Part shown: piece after piece, positions 19,787 to 29,285 of the stretch
How positions within the stretch are numbered: the first letter of the stretch is position 1
Layout of the letters: each line of letters begins with the position of its first letter
DNA from: Edwardsiella piscicida
GTDB taxonomy: Bacteria; Pseudomonadota; Gammaproteobacteria; Enterobacterales; Enterobacteriaceae
Length of the DNA stretch: 64,000 bases
Assembly: GCF_001896205.1 (NCBI RefSeq)
Contig: NZ_MPNU01000001.1
Coordinates: 549,050 to 613,049, forward strand
Reading direction: 5' to 3'
Made by a program: the position numbers and the translations under genes
Notes under the pieces: generated by a model
Databases searched by the model: none
The model's input: only the letters and a program-made list of their open reading frames with translations
What the model was told of the DNA's origin: nothing

Positions 19787-20692
19787 TTATCCTCCCAGAA
19801 TCACGCTCAGACCGCGCTGGCACGCATAGTCGCGCGCCGCATCGAGCAAAGCGGGATCGTTTAGTGGCTGCGCCGGCGCCAGATAAGGCTGACCGAGCAG
19901 ACGGTATTTATTGCGCCCCAGGGTGTGGTAGGGCAGAAAATGGATCTCGCGGACGGTGAGCGCGACGGCGGCAAAGTCGACTATCCGGCGGATATCATCG
20001 AGGTTGGCATTAAAGCCAGGGATCAGCGGTACGCGCAGGATCAGCGTCGCCCCTGCGGCGGCCAGGCGCGTCAGATTATCCATAACTCGCCGCGCGCTGC
20101 CGCCGGTCCACTCGCGAAAGCGCGCCTCGTCTACGTGCTTGAGATCCGCCAGGAACAGATCGGTATAGGGCAGCGCCGGGGCGATATAGCGCCAGGGCAC
20201 ATGCAGACAGGTCTCAACGGCGGTGTGGATCCCCGACTGATGACAGCGCCGGAGCAGCGTTTCGGCCAGCGTCGGCTGCATAAAGGGCTCGCCGCCGGAG
20301 AGCGTGATGCCGCCGCCGCTGCGTTGATAGAAAGGGCGATCGCGTTCAGCCTGGCGTAGGATCTCCTCGACGGCGAGCGCCTCACCGCAGACCGTGAGCG
20401 CCTGGCTGGGGCAGCAGTCGCGCAGACGCTCAAGGGTATCGGCATCGGCCCGTTGGCGTAGCAGAGTAAGGCCCTGGCCAGTGCGTATCGCGACCGCGGG
20501 TGCGGCCTGCTGACACAGTGAGCACCCCGTCAGACAGCTGCGCTCGTCATACAGCAGCTGGGGCGTCCGGGTCAGACTCTCCGGGTTCTGACACCAGCGG
20601 CATGCCAGGGAGCAGCCTTTGAGGAAGATCACCGTGCGGATCCCCGGGCCATCGTGAGTGGAGTAACGCTGGATGTTGAAGATCATCGTCAA
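19787..20692 (-). CDS. pflE: Glycyl-radical-enzyme activase PflE (YbiY type)
   Basis: Radical-SAM activating enzyme of 301 residues that installs the glycyl radical on PflF. The [4Fe-4S]/SAM motif CSLACRWC uses Cys27, Cys31 and Cys34. Between about residues 52 and 100 lie extra cysteines (CLTGCSLC, then [11 protein letters not shown]) typical of activases with an auxiliary ferredoxin-like insert. [16 protein letters not shown] is the GGE SAM-binding segment. It is first in the pflE-pflF operon and divergent from fsaA. The FNR box at 20744-20757 fits the anaerobic role. Confidence 0.92.
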   Translation of the reverse strand: MTMIFNIQRYSTHDGPGIRTVIFLKGCSLACRWCQNPESLTRTPQLLYDERSCLTGCSLCQQAAPAVAIRTGQGLTLLRQRADADTLERLRDCCPSQALTVCGEALAVEEILRQAERDRPFYQRSGGGITLSGGEPFMQPTLAETLLRRCHQSGIHTAVETCLHVPWRYIAPALPYTDLFLADLKHVDEARFREWTGGSARRVMDNLTRLAAAGATLILRVPLIPGFNANLDDIRRIVDFAAVALTVREIHFLPYHTLGRNKYRLLGQPYLAPAQPLNDPALLDAARDYACQRGLSVILGG

Positions 20693-20722
20693 GGCTCCAT
20701 TTTCTTCTTATGAAGATTAAAT

Positions 20723-20740
20723 AACTTTCGAACGAAAGTT
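20723..20740. promoter_or_regulatory. Perfect inverted repeat, candidate operator between pflE and fsaA
   Basis: AACTTTCG-AA-CGAAAGTT has eight-base arms that match exactly around a two-base centre. CTTTCG-type half-sites are bound by several DeoR-family sugar regulators, but no such regulator gene is in the window. It sits 31-48 bp upstream of the pflE start and 90-107 bp upstream of fsaA. Confidence 0.6.
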
Positions 20741-20743
20741 GAT

Positions 20744-20757
20744 TTGATTTTGATCAA
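20744..20757. promoter_or_regulatory. Perfect FNR box between pflE and fsaA
   Basis: TTGATTTTGATCAA matches the FNR consensus TTGAT-N4-ATCAA at every fixed position. It is in the 137-bp divergent region, three bases from the inverted repeat at 20723-20740. It suggests anaerobic control of the oxygen-sensitive PflE/PflF pair and possibly of fsaA. Confidence 0.75.
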
Positions 20758-20829
20758 TAATTGGAGCGCTTTTCGCCGCTATACTGAACAAAAATTAGCC
20801 CTGCGTCACCGTTGATTAAGGACATAAGC

Positions 20830-21492
20830 ATGGAACTCTATCTCGACACAGCCGACTGCGCGGCCGTTCAGCGCCTGGCCCGTATCCTGCCGCTGGCGGG
20901 CGTCACCACCAACCCCAGCATTCTTGCCCGCAGTGGCTTGTCGCCCGCGCAGGCGCTACCGCGCCTGTACGATGCGCTGGGGGGCCACGGCCGTCTGTTT
21001 GCCCAGGTGATGGCGAACGATGCGCAGGGCATGGTGAGCGAGGCGCGTGCGCTGCGCGCCATCGTGGACAATCTGGTGGTGAAGGTGCCGGTGACGTCGG
21101 AAGGGTTAGCGGCAATTAAATTGTTGAAACAGGAAGGGATACCTACGCTTGGCACCGCGGTATACGGCGCCGGACAAGGACTGCTGGCGGCGCTGGCCGG
21201 CGCCGACTATATCGCGCCCTACGTTAACCGCCTGGATGCGCAGGGGGGCGATGGGATTAAGACCGTAGAGGCGCTGCAGCGCCTGCTGACCCTGCATGCG
21301 CCGCAGGCCTCGGTGCTGGCCGCCAGCTTTAAGAATGCCCGTCAGGCGCTGGACTGCCTATTGGCGGGCTGCGGCGCGATTACGCTACCGATAGAGGTCG
21401 CCGAGCAGTTTATCAGCGCCCCTGCCGTCACGGCCGCGGTTGCCCAGTTTGAGCAGGATTGGCAGGATGCCTTTGGCCGTCGTACGCTGTAA
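20830..21492 (+). CDS. fsaA: Fructose-6-phosphate aldolase FsaA
   Basis: Class I aldolase of the transaldolase family, 220 residues like E. coli FsaA. It cleaves fructose 6-phosphate or 1-deoxy analogues to glyceraldehyde 3-phosphate plus dihydroxyacetone or hydroxyacetone. The Schiff-base Lys85 is in LVVKVPVT; the N-terminal strand MELYLDTAD and GVTTNPS are intact. I use the internal ATG with TAAGGA 8 bases upstream because the length then matches exactly. It is divergent from pflE-pflF, as next to ybiY in E. coli, which suggests the aldolase processes the product of PflF. Confidence 0.93.
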   Translation: MELYLDTADCAAVQRLARILPLAGVTTNPSILARSGLSPAQALPRLYDALGGHGRLFAQVMANDAQGMVSEARALRAIVDNLVVKVPVTSEGLAAIKLLKQEGIPTLGTAVYGAGQGLLAALAGADYIAPYVNRLDAQGGDGIKTVEALQRLLTLHAPQASVLAASFKNARQALDCLLAGCGAITLPIEVAEQFISAPAVTAAVAQFEQDWQDAFGRRTL

Positions 21493-21518
21493 TCATCCCT
21501 TTCCGCGCGTATTCTCAC

Positions 21519-21552
21519 CCGGCGGCGCCGCGCCGCCGGCGTCTCGTTCTTT
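21519..21552 (+). terminator. Probable fsaA terminator
   Basis: CCGGCGGCG and CGCCGCCGG form a strong stem 26 bp past the fsaA stop. The following GTCTCGTTCTTTC is only partly T-rich, so efficiency is uncertain. Confidence 0.5.
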
Positions 21553-21667
21553 CGAATCGTTATTTTCCTTTCCCACCGCGTAGATAATAGGGGCTATGCC
21601 GTTATACGCATCGCTTGCGCGCGTGGCGGGAGGCGGGGGCGAAAAGGGGACTGCGCGGTTTACCAAC

Positions 21668-21695
21668 AAAAAAGCCACCCCGTTGAGGATGGCTT
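21668..21695 (-). terminator. Terminator of tRNA-Ile(CAU)
   Basis: On the minus strand AGCCATCC, a TCAAC loop and GGGGTGGCT form a stem followed by six T residues. It lies 27 bp beyond the tRNA 3' end. Confidence 0.85.
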
Positions 21696-21721
21696 AATTG
21701 ATTGAATCTAAAGCTAAAATT

Positions 21722-21797
21722 TGGTGGCCCCTGTTGGGTTTGAACCAACGACCAAGCGATTATGAGTCGCCTGCTCTAACCACTGAGCTAAGGGGCC
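21722..21797 (-). tRNA. ileX: tRNA-Ile (anticodon CAU, ileX type)
   Basis: A 76-nt cloverleaf with encoded CCA. The acceptor GGCCCCT pairs with AGGGGCC, the D-arm contains AGCTCAGTGGTTAGAGC, and the anticodon loop is CTCATAA with anticodon CAT. The body is nearly identical to E. coli ileX, whose C34 is converted to lysidine so that it reads AUA. It is not Met: the acceptor and anticodon stems are the Ile2 type. One difference from E. coli is in the T-arm, where GTTGG/CCAAC replaces GCTGG/CCAGC. Position between the rpoD block and mug agrees with E. coli. Confidence 0.93.
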
Positions 21798-21808
21798 GAA
21801 TGGCGAGG

Positions 21809-21814
21809 ATTATA
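21809..21814 (-). promoter_or_regulatory. -10 element of tRNA-Ile(CAU) promoter
   Basis: On the minus strand a perfect TATAAT ends 11 bases before the mature tRNA. The discriminator CCTCGCC that follows is GC-rich, as is usual for stringently controlled RNA promoters. I see no good -35 hexamer at 17 bp. Confidence 0.5.
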
Positions 21815-21932
21815 GAGTAAATCAAGGGGGAAGATCCAGTGTTCGCGCAGCGGACGCCGCTTTTTTGAACATGGCTAGCCCGTTGTTATTACGGTAAGAT
21901 TTCAGGTACGACGAGAATGCAAAGGCGACGTG

Positions 21933-22445
21933 ATGAGCGTGGACATTTTGGCACCCGGGCTACGGGTGGTGTTTTGCGGTATCAACCCAGGATTGAGCTC
22001 GGCCCATACGGGCTACCATTTTGCCAATCCGCGTAATCGTTTCTGGTCGGTGATCCACCTGGCGGGCTTTACCGATCGCCAGCTGGCGCCTCAGGAGGAG
22101 CGTCATCTATTGGATACCGGCTGTGGGATCACCGCGCTGGTACAGCGCCCGACGGTGACGGCCGCTGAGCTAACGGCGGCGGAGCTGCGCGCCGGGGGCG
22201 ATGCGCTGCAGGCGAAGATCGCGCGCTATCAGCCGCGGGCGCTGGCGGTGTTGGGTAAGCAGGCCTTTACCCAGGCGTTTGGGATTCGCCGCCCCGCCTG
22301 GGGACGCCAGGCGCTGCGTATCGGCGATACGATGCTGTGGGTGCTGCCAAACCCCAGTGGCCTGAACCGGGCGACGCTGGCCGCGCTGGTAGAGAGCTAC
22401 CGGGCGCTCTATCTGGCGCTGACGCCGCAGGAGCGCGGGGCATAG
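21933..22445 (+). CDS. mug: G/U (T) mismatch-specific DNA glycosylase Mug
   Basis: Removes uracil and ethenocytosine from mismatches in double-stranded DNA. 170 residues (E. coli 168). The active-site motif [10 protein letters not shown] lies near residue 15 and NPSGLN near 138, both diagnostic of Mug/[16 protein letters not shown] shows the wedge loop. Two starts are adjacent (GTG at 21930 and ATG at 21933); AAAGG favours the ATG. It is convergent with rpoD and separated by the rpoD terminator. Confidence 0.94.
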   Translation: MSVDILAPGLRVVFCGINPGLSSAHTGYHFANPRNRFWSVIHLAGFTDRQLAPQEERHLLDTGCGITALVQRPTVTAAELTAAELRAGGDALQAKIARYQPRALAVLGKQAFTQAFGIRRPAWGRQALRIGDTMLWVLPNPSGLNRATLAALVESYRALYLALTPQERGA

Positions 22446-22493
22446 CCTGCGGCTTGGCGATACCTTGACGGACGCGCCGCGGCGCTGAAAAAG

Positions 22494-22518
22494 AAAAACC
22501 CCGGCCAGTAGGCCGGGG
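22494..22518 (-). terminator. rpoD operon terminator
   Basis: CCCCGGCC-AGTA-GGCCGGGG is a perfect eight-base stem with a four-base loop. On the minus strand it is followed by TTTTTCTTTTT. It marks the end of the rpsU-dnaG-rpoD transcript. Confidence 0.92.
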
Positions 22519-22547
22519 TGGGTATGCGTAGCGAGGTCGAGACGGCT

Positions 22548-24383
22548 TTAGTCGTCCAGGAAGCTGCGCAGGACTTCAGAGCGGCTCGGGTGGCGCAGCT
22601 TACGCAGCGCCTTGGCTTCGATCTGGCGGATACGCTCGCGGGTAACATCGAACTGCTTGCCGACCTCTTCCAGGGTGTGGTCGGTATTCATATCGATACC
22701 AAAGCGCATGCGCAGGACTTTCGCCTCGCGGGCGGTCAGCCCGGCCAGCACGTCGCGGGTAGCGGAGCGCAGGCTTTCCGAGGTCGCGGAGTCCAGCGGC
22801 AGCTCCAGAGTGGTATCTTCGATAAAGTCACCCAGATGCGAATCTTCATCGTCACCGATCGGCGTTTCCATGGAGATCGGCTCTTTGGCAATCTTCAGCA
22901 CCTTGCGGATCTTGTCTTCCGGCATCATCATGCGCTCGGCCAGCTCTTCCGGCGTCGGCTCACGCCCCATCTCCTGCAGCATCTGACGTGAAATACGGTT
23001 GAGCTTATTGATAGTCTCAATCATATGCACCGGGATACGGATGGTGCGCGCCTGATCGGCGATAGAGCGGGTGATCGCCTGACGGATCCACCAGGTCGCG
23101 TAGGTGGAGAACTTGTAGCCGCGACGGTACTCAAACTTATCGACCGCCTTCATCAGACCGATGTTGCCCTCCTGGATCAGATCCAGGAACTGCAGGCCGC
23201 GGTTGGTGTACTTCTTGGCGATGGAGATAACCAGACGCAGGTTAGCCTCAACCATCTCTTTCTTCGCGCGACGCGCTTTGGCCTCGCCGATGGACATACG
23301 ACGGTTGATGTCTTTGACCTGCTCGATGGTCAGACCGGTCTCTTCTTCAATCTGGTGCAGCTTCTGCAGGCTGCGCTCCACGTCTTCACGCATATCCTTG
23401 AGCTTTTCGCCCCAGGGTTTGCCCATGGCCAGCGCGGCGTCAAACCAGGTGATGCTGGTTTCGTTGCCGGTAAACAGGGTGATGAAGTTTTTCTTCGGCA
23501 TCTTGCTCTGCTCAACGCACAGCTTCATGATCAGGCGCTCCTGACCACGTACGCGATCCATCATTTCGCGCATGTTGCTGACCAGATAGTCAAACTGCTT
23601 CGGCACCAGGCGGAACTGCTTGAAGATTTCAGACAGATTCTGGATCTCTTCCTGCGCCTTACCGCTGCTGCGCCCTTCGGCCTTGATAGCCAGACGGGTT
23701 TTTTCGTACTGTTCGCGCAGCTCAACGAACTTCTGACGCGCCAGCTCCGGATCGATGCTGTTGTCATCGTCGCTGTCGTCGTCGTCGTCTTCGTCCTCAT
23801 CCTCGTCGTCGTCCAGCTCCTCTTCCGGCAGCTCGGAACCCACGTGGGTTGCGGTCGGGGCCATATCCTCTTCGGCGTTAGGATCGACAAAACCGGTGAT
23901 CAGGTCGGACAGACGCGCTTCGCTGGCTTCGACGCGGTCATACTGCTCCAGCAGGTAGGTGATGGCCTCAGGGTATTCGGCAACGGAGCACTGAACCTGG
24001 TTGATACCGTCCTCGATACGCTTGGCGATATCGATTTCCCCTTCGCGGGTCAGCAGCTCAACGGTGCCCATTTCACGCATGTACATGCGTACCGGGTCGG
24101 TGGTACGGCCAATTTCGGATTCGACGCTGGACAGAACCTGTACCGCCGCCTCTGCGGCGTCTTCGTCGGCAATGTTCTCCGCCAGCATCAGGTCATCGGC
24201 ATCCGGTGCTTCTTCCATCACCTGGATGCCCATGTCATTAATCATTTGGATGATGTCTTCGATCTGATCGGAGTCGACGATATCTTCCGGCAGATGGTCA
24301 TTGACCTCAGCATAGGTCAGGTAGCCTTGCTCCTTGCCCTTGGTAACAAGAAGTTTGAGCTGTGACTGCGGGTTTTGCTCCAT
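22548..24383 (-). CDS. rpoD: RNA polymerase primary sigma factor RpoD (sigma-70)
   Basis: Housekeeping sigma factor of 611 residues (E. coli 613). Region 1.1 occupies the first 80 residues. The nonconserved region contains a run of almost only Asp and Glu at about 190-210. Region 2 carries [17 protein letters not shown] (2.3-2.4, -10 recognition). Region 4.2 near the C terminus has [20 protein letters not shown] (-35 recognition). It is the last gene of the macromolecular-synthesis operon rpsU-dnaG-rpoD, 235 bp after dnaG, which leaves room for an extra promoter or processing site. Confidence 0.98.
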   Translation of the reverse strand: MEQNPQSQLKLLVTKGKEQGYLTYAEVNDHLPEDIVDSDQIEDIIQMINDMGIQVMEEAPDADDLMLAENIADEDAAEAAVQVLSSVESEIGRTTDPVRMYMREMGTVELLTREGEIDIAKRIEDGINQVQCSVAEYPEAITYLLEQYDRVEASEARLSDLITGFVDPNAEEDMAPTATHVGSELPEEELDDDEDEDEDDDDDSDDDNSIDPELARQKFVELREQYEKTRLAIKAEGRSSGKAQEEIQNLSEIFKQFRLVPKQFDYLVSNMREMMDRVRGQERLIMKLCVEQSKMPKKNFITLFTGNETSITWFDAALAMGKPWGEKLKDMREDVERSLQKLHQIEEETGLTIEQVKDINRRMSIGEAKARRAKKEMVEANLRLVISIAKKYTNRGLQFLDLIQEGNIGLMKAVDKFEYRRGYKFSTYATWWIRQAITRSIADQARTIRIPVHMIETINKLNRISRQMLQEMGREPTPEELAERMMMPEDKIRKVLKIAKEPISMETPIGDDEDSHLGDFIEDTTLELPLDSATSESLRSATRDVLAGLTAREAKVLRMRFGIDMNTDHTLEEVGKQFDVTRERIRQIEAKALRKLRHPSRSEVLRSFLDD

Positions 24384-24618
24384 AAGACGGTATCCACACT
24401 TCAGAGTTTGAATTGGTGTTGGTCGGATTATCTATGACCGCCAACGATGCTTAAGGCCCGGATTATCAGGGCCGTACGCGGGTTACTTTCATTCGTCGCC
24501 GCTCCCCGGTATTGCGGCATGCAGGGGCTACATCCTGCGTGGTATCGGCAATCAAGCCGCTAAATTTATTATTAAGTTTAGTCACCGCCCTATTAATACC
24601 GACGGTGTTTATTATGCG

Positions 24619-26367
24619 TTAGTTCTTTTTGGCCAGCGCCTCATTCAGTGAGCGCACCTCTTCGCGCTCCGCAGGCGTCAGCCCGTCGGTTCTGGCTCGG
24701 GCGATGAGCTGCTCCAGGCGCTGCTCCAGCACGGCGTCGTACAGACTGCCGAGGGTATCCACGAAGGTTTCGAGCACCATGGGCTCAATAATCATGTGGT
24801 TCCACGTTGCCAGCGTTTCAAGCTGCGACGCATATTTATTATCGCGATACAGCTCCAGCAATTGCCCGGTAGTCAGTCCCGGCTGCGCCAGACAGGTTTC
24901 TACCAGCTCGATAAACAGCGGTAGGCCCGGTAACGGGTGCTGGCGTAATCCGTCCAGCGTCGGTACTTCGGCGGCTAACGCCGGGTTTTGTACCAACAAT
25001 GCTATAAGTATACGCATAGTCGTTGGTTTTAACCGCGGCGGCTGATAATTCTTTACCGCTTCGCTGCGCCGAGGCAGCAGTTTTTCCAGCTGGCTATCGT
25101 CGAGTATTCCCAGCTTCTGTCCCAGCGACTGGCGCAGATACAGACGCAGCGTCTCGCCGGGCACCTGGCCGATGAGCGGCAGCGCCAGCGCACTCAGCTT
25201 GGCTCGGCCATCCGGGGTACTCAAATCGACCTGCGGCAGCAGGCTGTCGAACAGAAAGGCGGACAGGGGATGCGCATCGTTCATTCGCCGTTCGAAGGCC
25301 TCGGCCCCCTCTTGGCGGATCAGCGTATCCGGGTCTTCCCCCTCGGGTAAAAACATAAACTTCAGCTGACGGCCGTCGCTCAGGTAGGGCAGTGCGGTCT
25401 CCAGCGCGCGCCAGGCGGCCTCGCGCCCGGCGTTATCGCCATCGTAACAGCACACAACGCTGTCGGTATGGCGGAACAATAGTTGGATATGCTCAGCGGT
25501 CGTGGAGGTTCCCAGCGAGGCCACCGCATAGTTGACGCCATACTGCGCCAGCGCGATGACGTCCATGTAGCCTTCGACGACCAGCAGACGCTCCGGCTGC
25601 GCAGCGTGCTGCAGCGCCTCATACAGGCCAAACAGCTGGCGGCCTTTATGAAAAATTTCTGTCTCGGGCGAGTTCAGGTATTTAGGCGTGCCGTTGCCCA
25701 GAACCCGCCCGCCAAAGGCGATCACCCGCCCGCGTTTGTCACGGATAGGGATCATGATGCGGTCTCGGAAACGATCGTAGCTACGGCCGTTCTCGTTATT
25801 CACCAGCATCCCGGCGTCGTTGAGCGCCGTGCGACCGCCCGCGTCGCGGCCAAAGCGTTTGAGGGCGTTGTCCCAGCCCTGCGGCGCGTAGCCGATGGCA
25901 AAGCGATCCATAATGGCCTGGCTCATGCCGCGCCCGGTCAGGTATTGCTGCGCCTGCGTCGCGCCCGGCTGGCGCAGGGACTGCTGATAGTAGCCGCACA
26001 GACTATCCATCAGCTGATACAGATTCTGGCGCTGATGCCGCTCCATCTGGCTCGGCCCGCTGCCGGACTCATAGGGCACTTCCAGCCCCGCCATGGTCGC
26101 CAGCTCTTCTATGCTTTCGACAAACTCAAGCCGGTCATAGTTCATCAAAAAATCAATGGCGTTGCCGTGGGCACCGCAGCCGAAGCAGTGGTAAAACTGT
26201 TTGTCCGCGTTAACGGTAAACGAGGGCGTTTTTTCCGAGTGGAATGGACAGCAGGCATGGTAGTTCTTCCCCTGCTTCTTAAGTTTCACACGCGCATCGA
26301 CCAGCTCGACAATATCGGTACGAGCCAACAGATCGTTGATAAATACGCGTGGGATTCGTCCAGCCAT
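24619..26367 (-). CDS. dnaG: DNA primase DnaG
   Basis: Makes RNA primers for DNA replication with DnaB. The 582 residues match E. coli (581). The N-terminal zinc ribbon uses Cys40, His43, Cys61 and Cys64. The catalytic TOPRIM region has LLVVEGYMDVIALAQYG near residue 263 and CCYDGDNAGREAAWRAL near 308. The C-terminal DnaB-binding helicase-interaction domain follows. The start is the internal ATG of MAGRIPRVF, with AAGGG just before it; a frame extending 51 bp upstream is not typical. It is the middle gene of rpsU-dnaG-rpoD. Confidence 0.97.
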   Translation of the reverse strand: MAGRIPRVFINDLLARTDIVELVDARVKLKKQGKNYHACCPFHSEKTPSFTVNADKQFYHCFGCGAHGNAIDFLMNYDRLEFVESIEELATMAGLEVPYESGSGPSQMERHQRQNLYQLMDSLCGYYQQSLRQPGATQAQQYLTGRGMSQAIMDRFAIGYAPQGWDNALKRFGRDAGGRTALNDAGMLVNNENGRSYDRFRDRIMIPIRDKRGRVIAFGGRVLGNGTPKYLNSPETEIFHKGRQLFGLYEALQHAAQPERLLVVEGYMDVIALAQYGVNYAVASLGTSTTAEHIQLLFRHTDSVVCCYDGDNAGREAAWRALETALPYLSDGRQLKFMFLPEGEDPDTLIRQEGAEAFERRMNDAHPLSAFLFDSLLPQVDLSTPDGRAKLSALALPLIGQVPGETLRLYLRQSLGQKLGILDDSQLEKLLPRRSEAVKNYQPPRLKPTTMRILIALLVQNPALAAEVPTLDGLRQHPLPGLPLFIELVETCLAQPGLTTGQLLELYRDNKYASQLETLATWNHMIIEPMVLETFVDTLGSLYDAVLEQRLEQLIARARTDGLTPAEREEVRSLNEALAKKN

Positions 26368-26534
26368 AAGCCCTTTACAGTGGTTGTCCGCCGTCGACCC
26401 TGAGCGGGCGACAGGCAAACAGTTTTACAGCCTCTAAACGAGAACAAGCCGCGCATTCCTTTCGGAAGGCACGGCCTTCGTATGTCATTGCCCGTGCGAT
26501 ACAAACAACGACATGGTCTGTGACCTGGATTCGG

Positions 26535-26548
26535 CGGGGAAAACCCCG
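26535..26548 (-). terminator. Candidate rpsU-dnaG attenuator hairpin
   Basis: CGGGG-TTTT-CCCCG on the minus strand follows the rpsU stop by about 6 bases. No U-tract follows, so it would be leaky. E. coli has a partial terminator here that lets S21 be made in excess over primase. Confidence 0.5.
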
Positions 26549-26554
26549 GTCAAA

Positions 26555-26869
<315 letters not shown>

Positions 26870-26983
26870 GCGCTGTCTCATCCTTCAACGGCGATGAGCC
26901 GCAGTAAGAAAGCGAAGTAGTATAGCAGAATTGTGCTATTATGCGCCACTTTGAGTTGTACTGAACGTGTTGTTGGAGCCGCC

Positions 26984-28009
26984 ATGCGTATTCTGGGGAT
27001 CGAAACCTCCTGTGATGAAACCGGTATCGCCATTTACGACGATGAAAAAGGGATCCTGGCCAATCAGCTGTATAGCCAGATTAAGCTGCACGCTGACTAT
27101 GGCGGTGTGGTTCCCGAGTTGGCGTCGCGTGACCATGTGCGCAAGACCGTACCGCTGATTCAGGCGGCGCTGCGTGAGGCGGATCTGACCCCGGCGGATT
27201 TGGACGGCGTGGCCTATACCGCCGGTCCGGGGCTGGTTGGGGCGCTGCTGGTCGGGGCGACCGTTGGGCGGTCGCTGGCGTTTGCCTGGGGCGTGCCGGC
27301 GGTCCCGGTTCACCACATGGAAGGGCATCTGCTGGCACCGATGCTGGAGGAGAATCCTCCGGCGTTTCCGTTTGTCGCGCTGCTGGTCTCCGGCGGCCAT
27401 ACTCAGCTTATCAGCGTCACCGGCATCGGCGAATATCGCCTGCTGGGCGAGTCGATTGACGACGCCGCGGGGGAGGCCTTTGACAAGACGGCCAAGCTGC
27501 TGGGGCTGGATTATCCCGGTGGGCCGGTTCTCTCCAAGATGGCGCAGCAGGGCGTGGCGGGACGCTTCGTGTTCCCGCGTCCGATGACCGATCGCCCAGG
27601 GCTGGACCTCAGCTTTTCCGGCCTGAAGACCTTTGCCGCCAATACGATTCACGCTAACGGTGATGATGCGCAAACCCGCGCCGATATTGCGCGCGCCTTT
27701 GAAGATGCGGTGGTGGATACGCTGGCGATCAAGTGCCGTCGTGCGCTGGATCAGACCGGGTTTACGCGTCTGGTGATGGCCGGCGGCGTGAGCGCAAACC
27801 GTGCGCTGCGCGCGCGTTTGGCGCAGATGATGCAGCAGCGCGGCGGCGCGGTGTTCTACGCCCGTCCAGAGTTCTGCACCGATAACGGCGCGATGATCGC
27901 CTATGCCGGCATGGTGCGTCTGAAGAGCGGCGTCGATGCCGACCTGTCTATCAGCGTACGCCCGCGCTGGCCGCTGGCGGAGCTGCCGCCGGTGGCGGCC
28001 GACCGTTAA
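26984..28009 (+). CDS. tsaD: tRNA N6-threonylcarbamoyladenosine transferase TsaD
   Basis: Catalytic subunit (with TsaB and TsaE) transferring the threonylcarbamoyl group to A37 of ANN-decoding tRNAs. 341 residues (E. coli 337). An ASKHA ATPase-like fold starts [14 protein letters not shown]. The metal ligands His111 and His115 are in [19 protein letters not shown] and the Asp-containing [13 protein letters not shown] lie in the C-terminal part. TTGGAG precedes the chosen ATG; upstream in-frame codons have none. It is divergent from rpsU, a strongly conserved pair. Confidence 0.97.
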   Translation: MRILGIETSCDETGIAIYDDEKGILANQLYSQIKLHADYGGVVPELASRDHVRKTVPLIQAALREADLTPADLDGVAYTAGPGLVGALLVGATVGRSLAFAWGVPAVPVHHMEGHLLAPMLEENPPAFPFVALLVSGGHTQLISVTGIGEYRLLGESIDDAAGEAFDKTAKLLGLDYPGGPVLSKMAQQGVAGRFVFPRPMTDRPGLDLSFSGLKTFAANTIHANGDDAQTRADIARAFEDAVVDTLAIKCRRALDQTGFTRLVMAGGVSANRALRARLAQMMQQRGGAVFYARPEFCTDNGAMIAYAGMVRLKSGVDADLSISVRPRWPLAELPPVAADR

Positions 28010-28030
28010 CGCTTCGCGACGTACGCCTAT

Positions 28031-28693
28031 TTAGCGCGGCGTCGGCGGTTCGTCATCGCGGGGAGGCGTGGCCTGTCTCTCGCTATCCTGGGCGCCTTTG
28101 GCGCCCTTTTTCTTCCAGATTTTCCCCTCTTTTCCACGCCACAGACGCTGGATGTTGTCGTGGTGACGCACCAGGATCAGGCAGGAGAGCATCGCCACCG
28201 GGAAGGTAAACTGCGGCTTAAACCACCAGACGTAGAAGGGGGCGATCAGCGCGCTGACGATGGCGCCAAGGGAGGAGTACCCGCTCAGCAGCACGGTCAG
28301 CAGCCAGGTGCCGACCATCAGCCCGGTCAGATCCCAGCCGATGGGGGCGATGGCGCCAAAGGCGGTGGCGACGCCTTTACCGCCGCGGAAGCGAAAGAAT
28401 ACCGGGTAAATATGGCCCAGGCAGGCCGCGATGGCCGTCAGACCGAGATAAAAGGGGGACACCTCGAGCTTATAGGCCAGCCAGACCGGGATCATTCCCT
28501 TAAGCACATCGAAGATCAGCACGGCGGCGGCGGCTAAGCGGCCGCCGATGCGCAGCACGTTGGTTGCTCCGGGATTACCAGAACCATTTTCCCTTGGGTC
28601 GGGGAGTCCGGCCGCTTTGCAAACCAGAATGGCGCTGGAGATGGAGCCGCACAGGTAGGCGAAAATGATCATGCCTAACGCAGTCGCACTCAT
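28031..28693 (-). CDS. plsY: Acyl-phosphate:glycerol-3-phosphate acyltransferase PlsY
   Basis: Inner-membrane enzyme making lysophosphatidate, the first phospholipid precursor. 220 residues with about five helices. Three cytoplasmic-loop motifs are intact: [11 protein letters not shown] (residues about 38-48), [11 protein letters not shown] (near 103) and the region near 165. The last 30 residues form a charged tail longer than in E. coli (205). GGAG lies 8 bases before ATG. It is convergent with tsaD and divergent from folB. Confidence 0.94.
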   Translation of the reverse strand: MSATALGMIIFAYLCGSISSAILVCKAAGLPDPRENGSGNPGATNVLRIGGRLAAAAVLIFDVLKGMIPVWLAYKLEVSPFYLGLTAIAACLGHIYPVFFRFRGGKGVATAFGAIAPIGWDLTGLMVGTWLLTVLLSGYSSLGAIVSALIAPFYVWWFKPQFTFPVAMLSCLILVRHHDNIQRLWRGKEGKIWKKKGAKGAQDSERQATPPRDDEPPTPR

Positions 28694-28871
28694 GGATTCA
28701 TCTCCGTCTTGAGTAAAAGAGAAATCAGGGTGTTGAGCCGCCGTACGCCCGCTGACTGGTCACCCATGCCGCAGCATGGATTAGTGCGCGACAGCGTCGG
28801 ATATCTGTGGATAATACGCACATTCTACAAGAAGTGGTATCCGAAGCAGGCTAAAAAACGGGAATCGCGTG

Positions 28872-29237
28872 ATGGACATCGTATTTATCGAAGGGTTGAC
28901 CGTCGTCACCACGATCGGGGTATTTGAGTGGGAGCAGACGATCCGTCAGAGGCTGGTGTTTGATGTCGAGCTGGGCTGGGACAACCGCCGCGCCGCGCAG
29001 AGCGACGATGTGGCGCACTGCCTGAGCTATGCTGAGGTGAGCGAGGCTATCCTACAGCACGTAGAGCCGAATCGCTTTGCCCTGGTCGAGCGGGTGGCCG
29101 AAGAGGTTGCTGCCCTATTGATGGCGCGCTTTAACACCCCCTGGGTTCGCCTGCGGGTGAGCAAGCCGGGCGCGGTCGCCCAGGCACACAGCGTTGGGGT
29201 GGTGATTGAGCGCGGTTGCCGCACGGCAGACGTTTAA
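28872..29237 (+). CDS. folB: Dihydroneopterin aldolase/epimerase FolB
   Basis: Folate-pathway aldolase cleaving 7,8-dihydroneopterin to 6-hydroxymethyl-dihydropterin. 121 residues (E. coli 122). It starts MDIVFIEGLTVVTTIGVFEWE, of which the Glu near residue 20 binds substrate. CLSYAEVSEAI and the C-terminal VRLRVSKPGAV with the catalytic Lys are present. GTG at 28869 directly before the ATG is an alternative start. It is divergent from plsY, with uppP next. Confidence 0.94.
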   Translation: MDIVFIEGLTVVTTIGVFEWEQTIRQRLVFDVELGWDNRRAAQSDDVAHCLSYAEVSEAILQHVEPNRFALVERVAEEVAALLMARFNTPWVRLRVSKPGAVAQAHSVGVVIERGCRTADV

Positions 29238-29285
29238 CGTTTTACGGCCCACAGGCCGTCTGTACTAAGAAGAGAATGAGAGTAT

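Noticed and set aside
21493-21678. Possible 61-residue gene between fsaA and tRNA-Ile on the minus strand
   Set aside because: It overlaps the tRNA terminator and the fsaA terminator and its predicted protein is low-complexity.
23755-23958. Serine-rich open frame in the rpoD acidic tract
   Set aside because: It is the complement of the Asp/Glu codons of the sigma-70 nonconserved region, an ordinary feature of enterobacterial RpoD.
23025-24365. A 446-codon open frame on the plus strand opposite rpoD
   Set aside because: It is an antisense shadow: the GC-rich third codon positions of rpoD keep the opposite frame open. It has no ribosome site and no recognisable domain.
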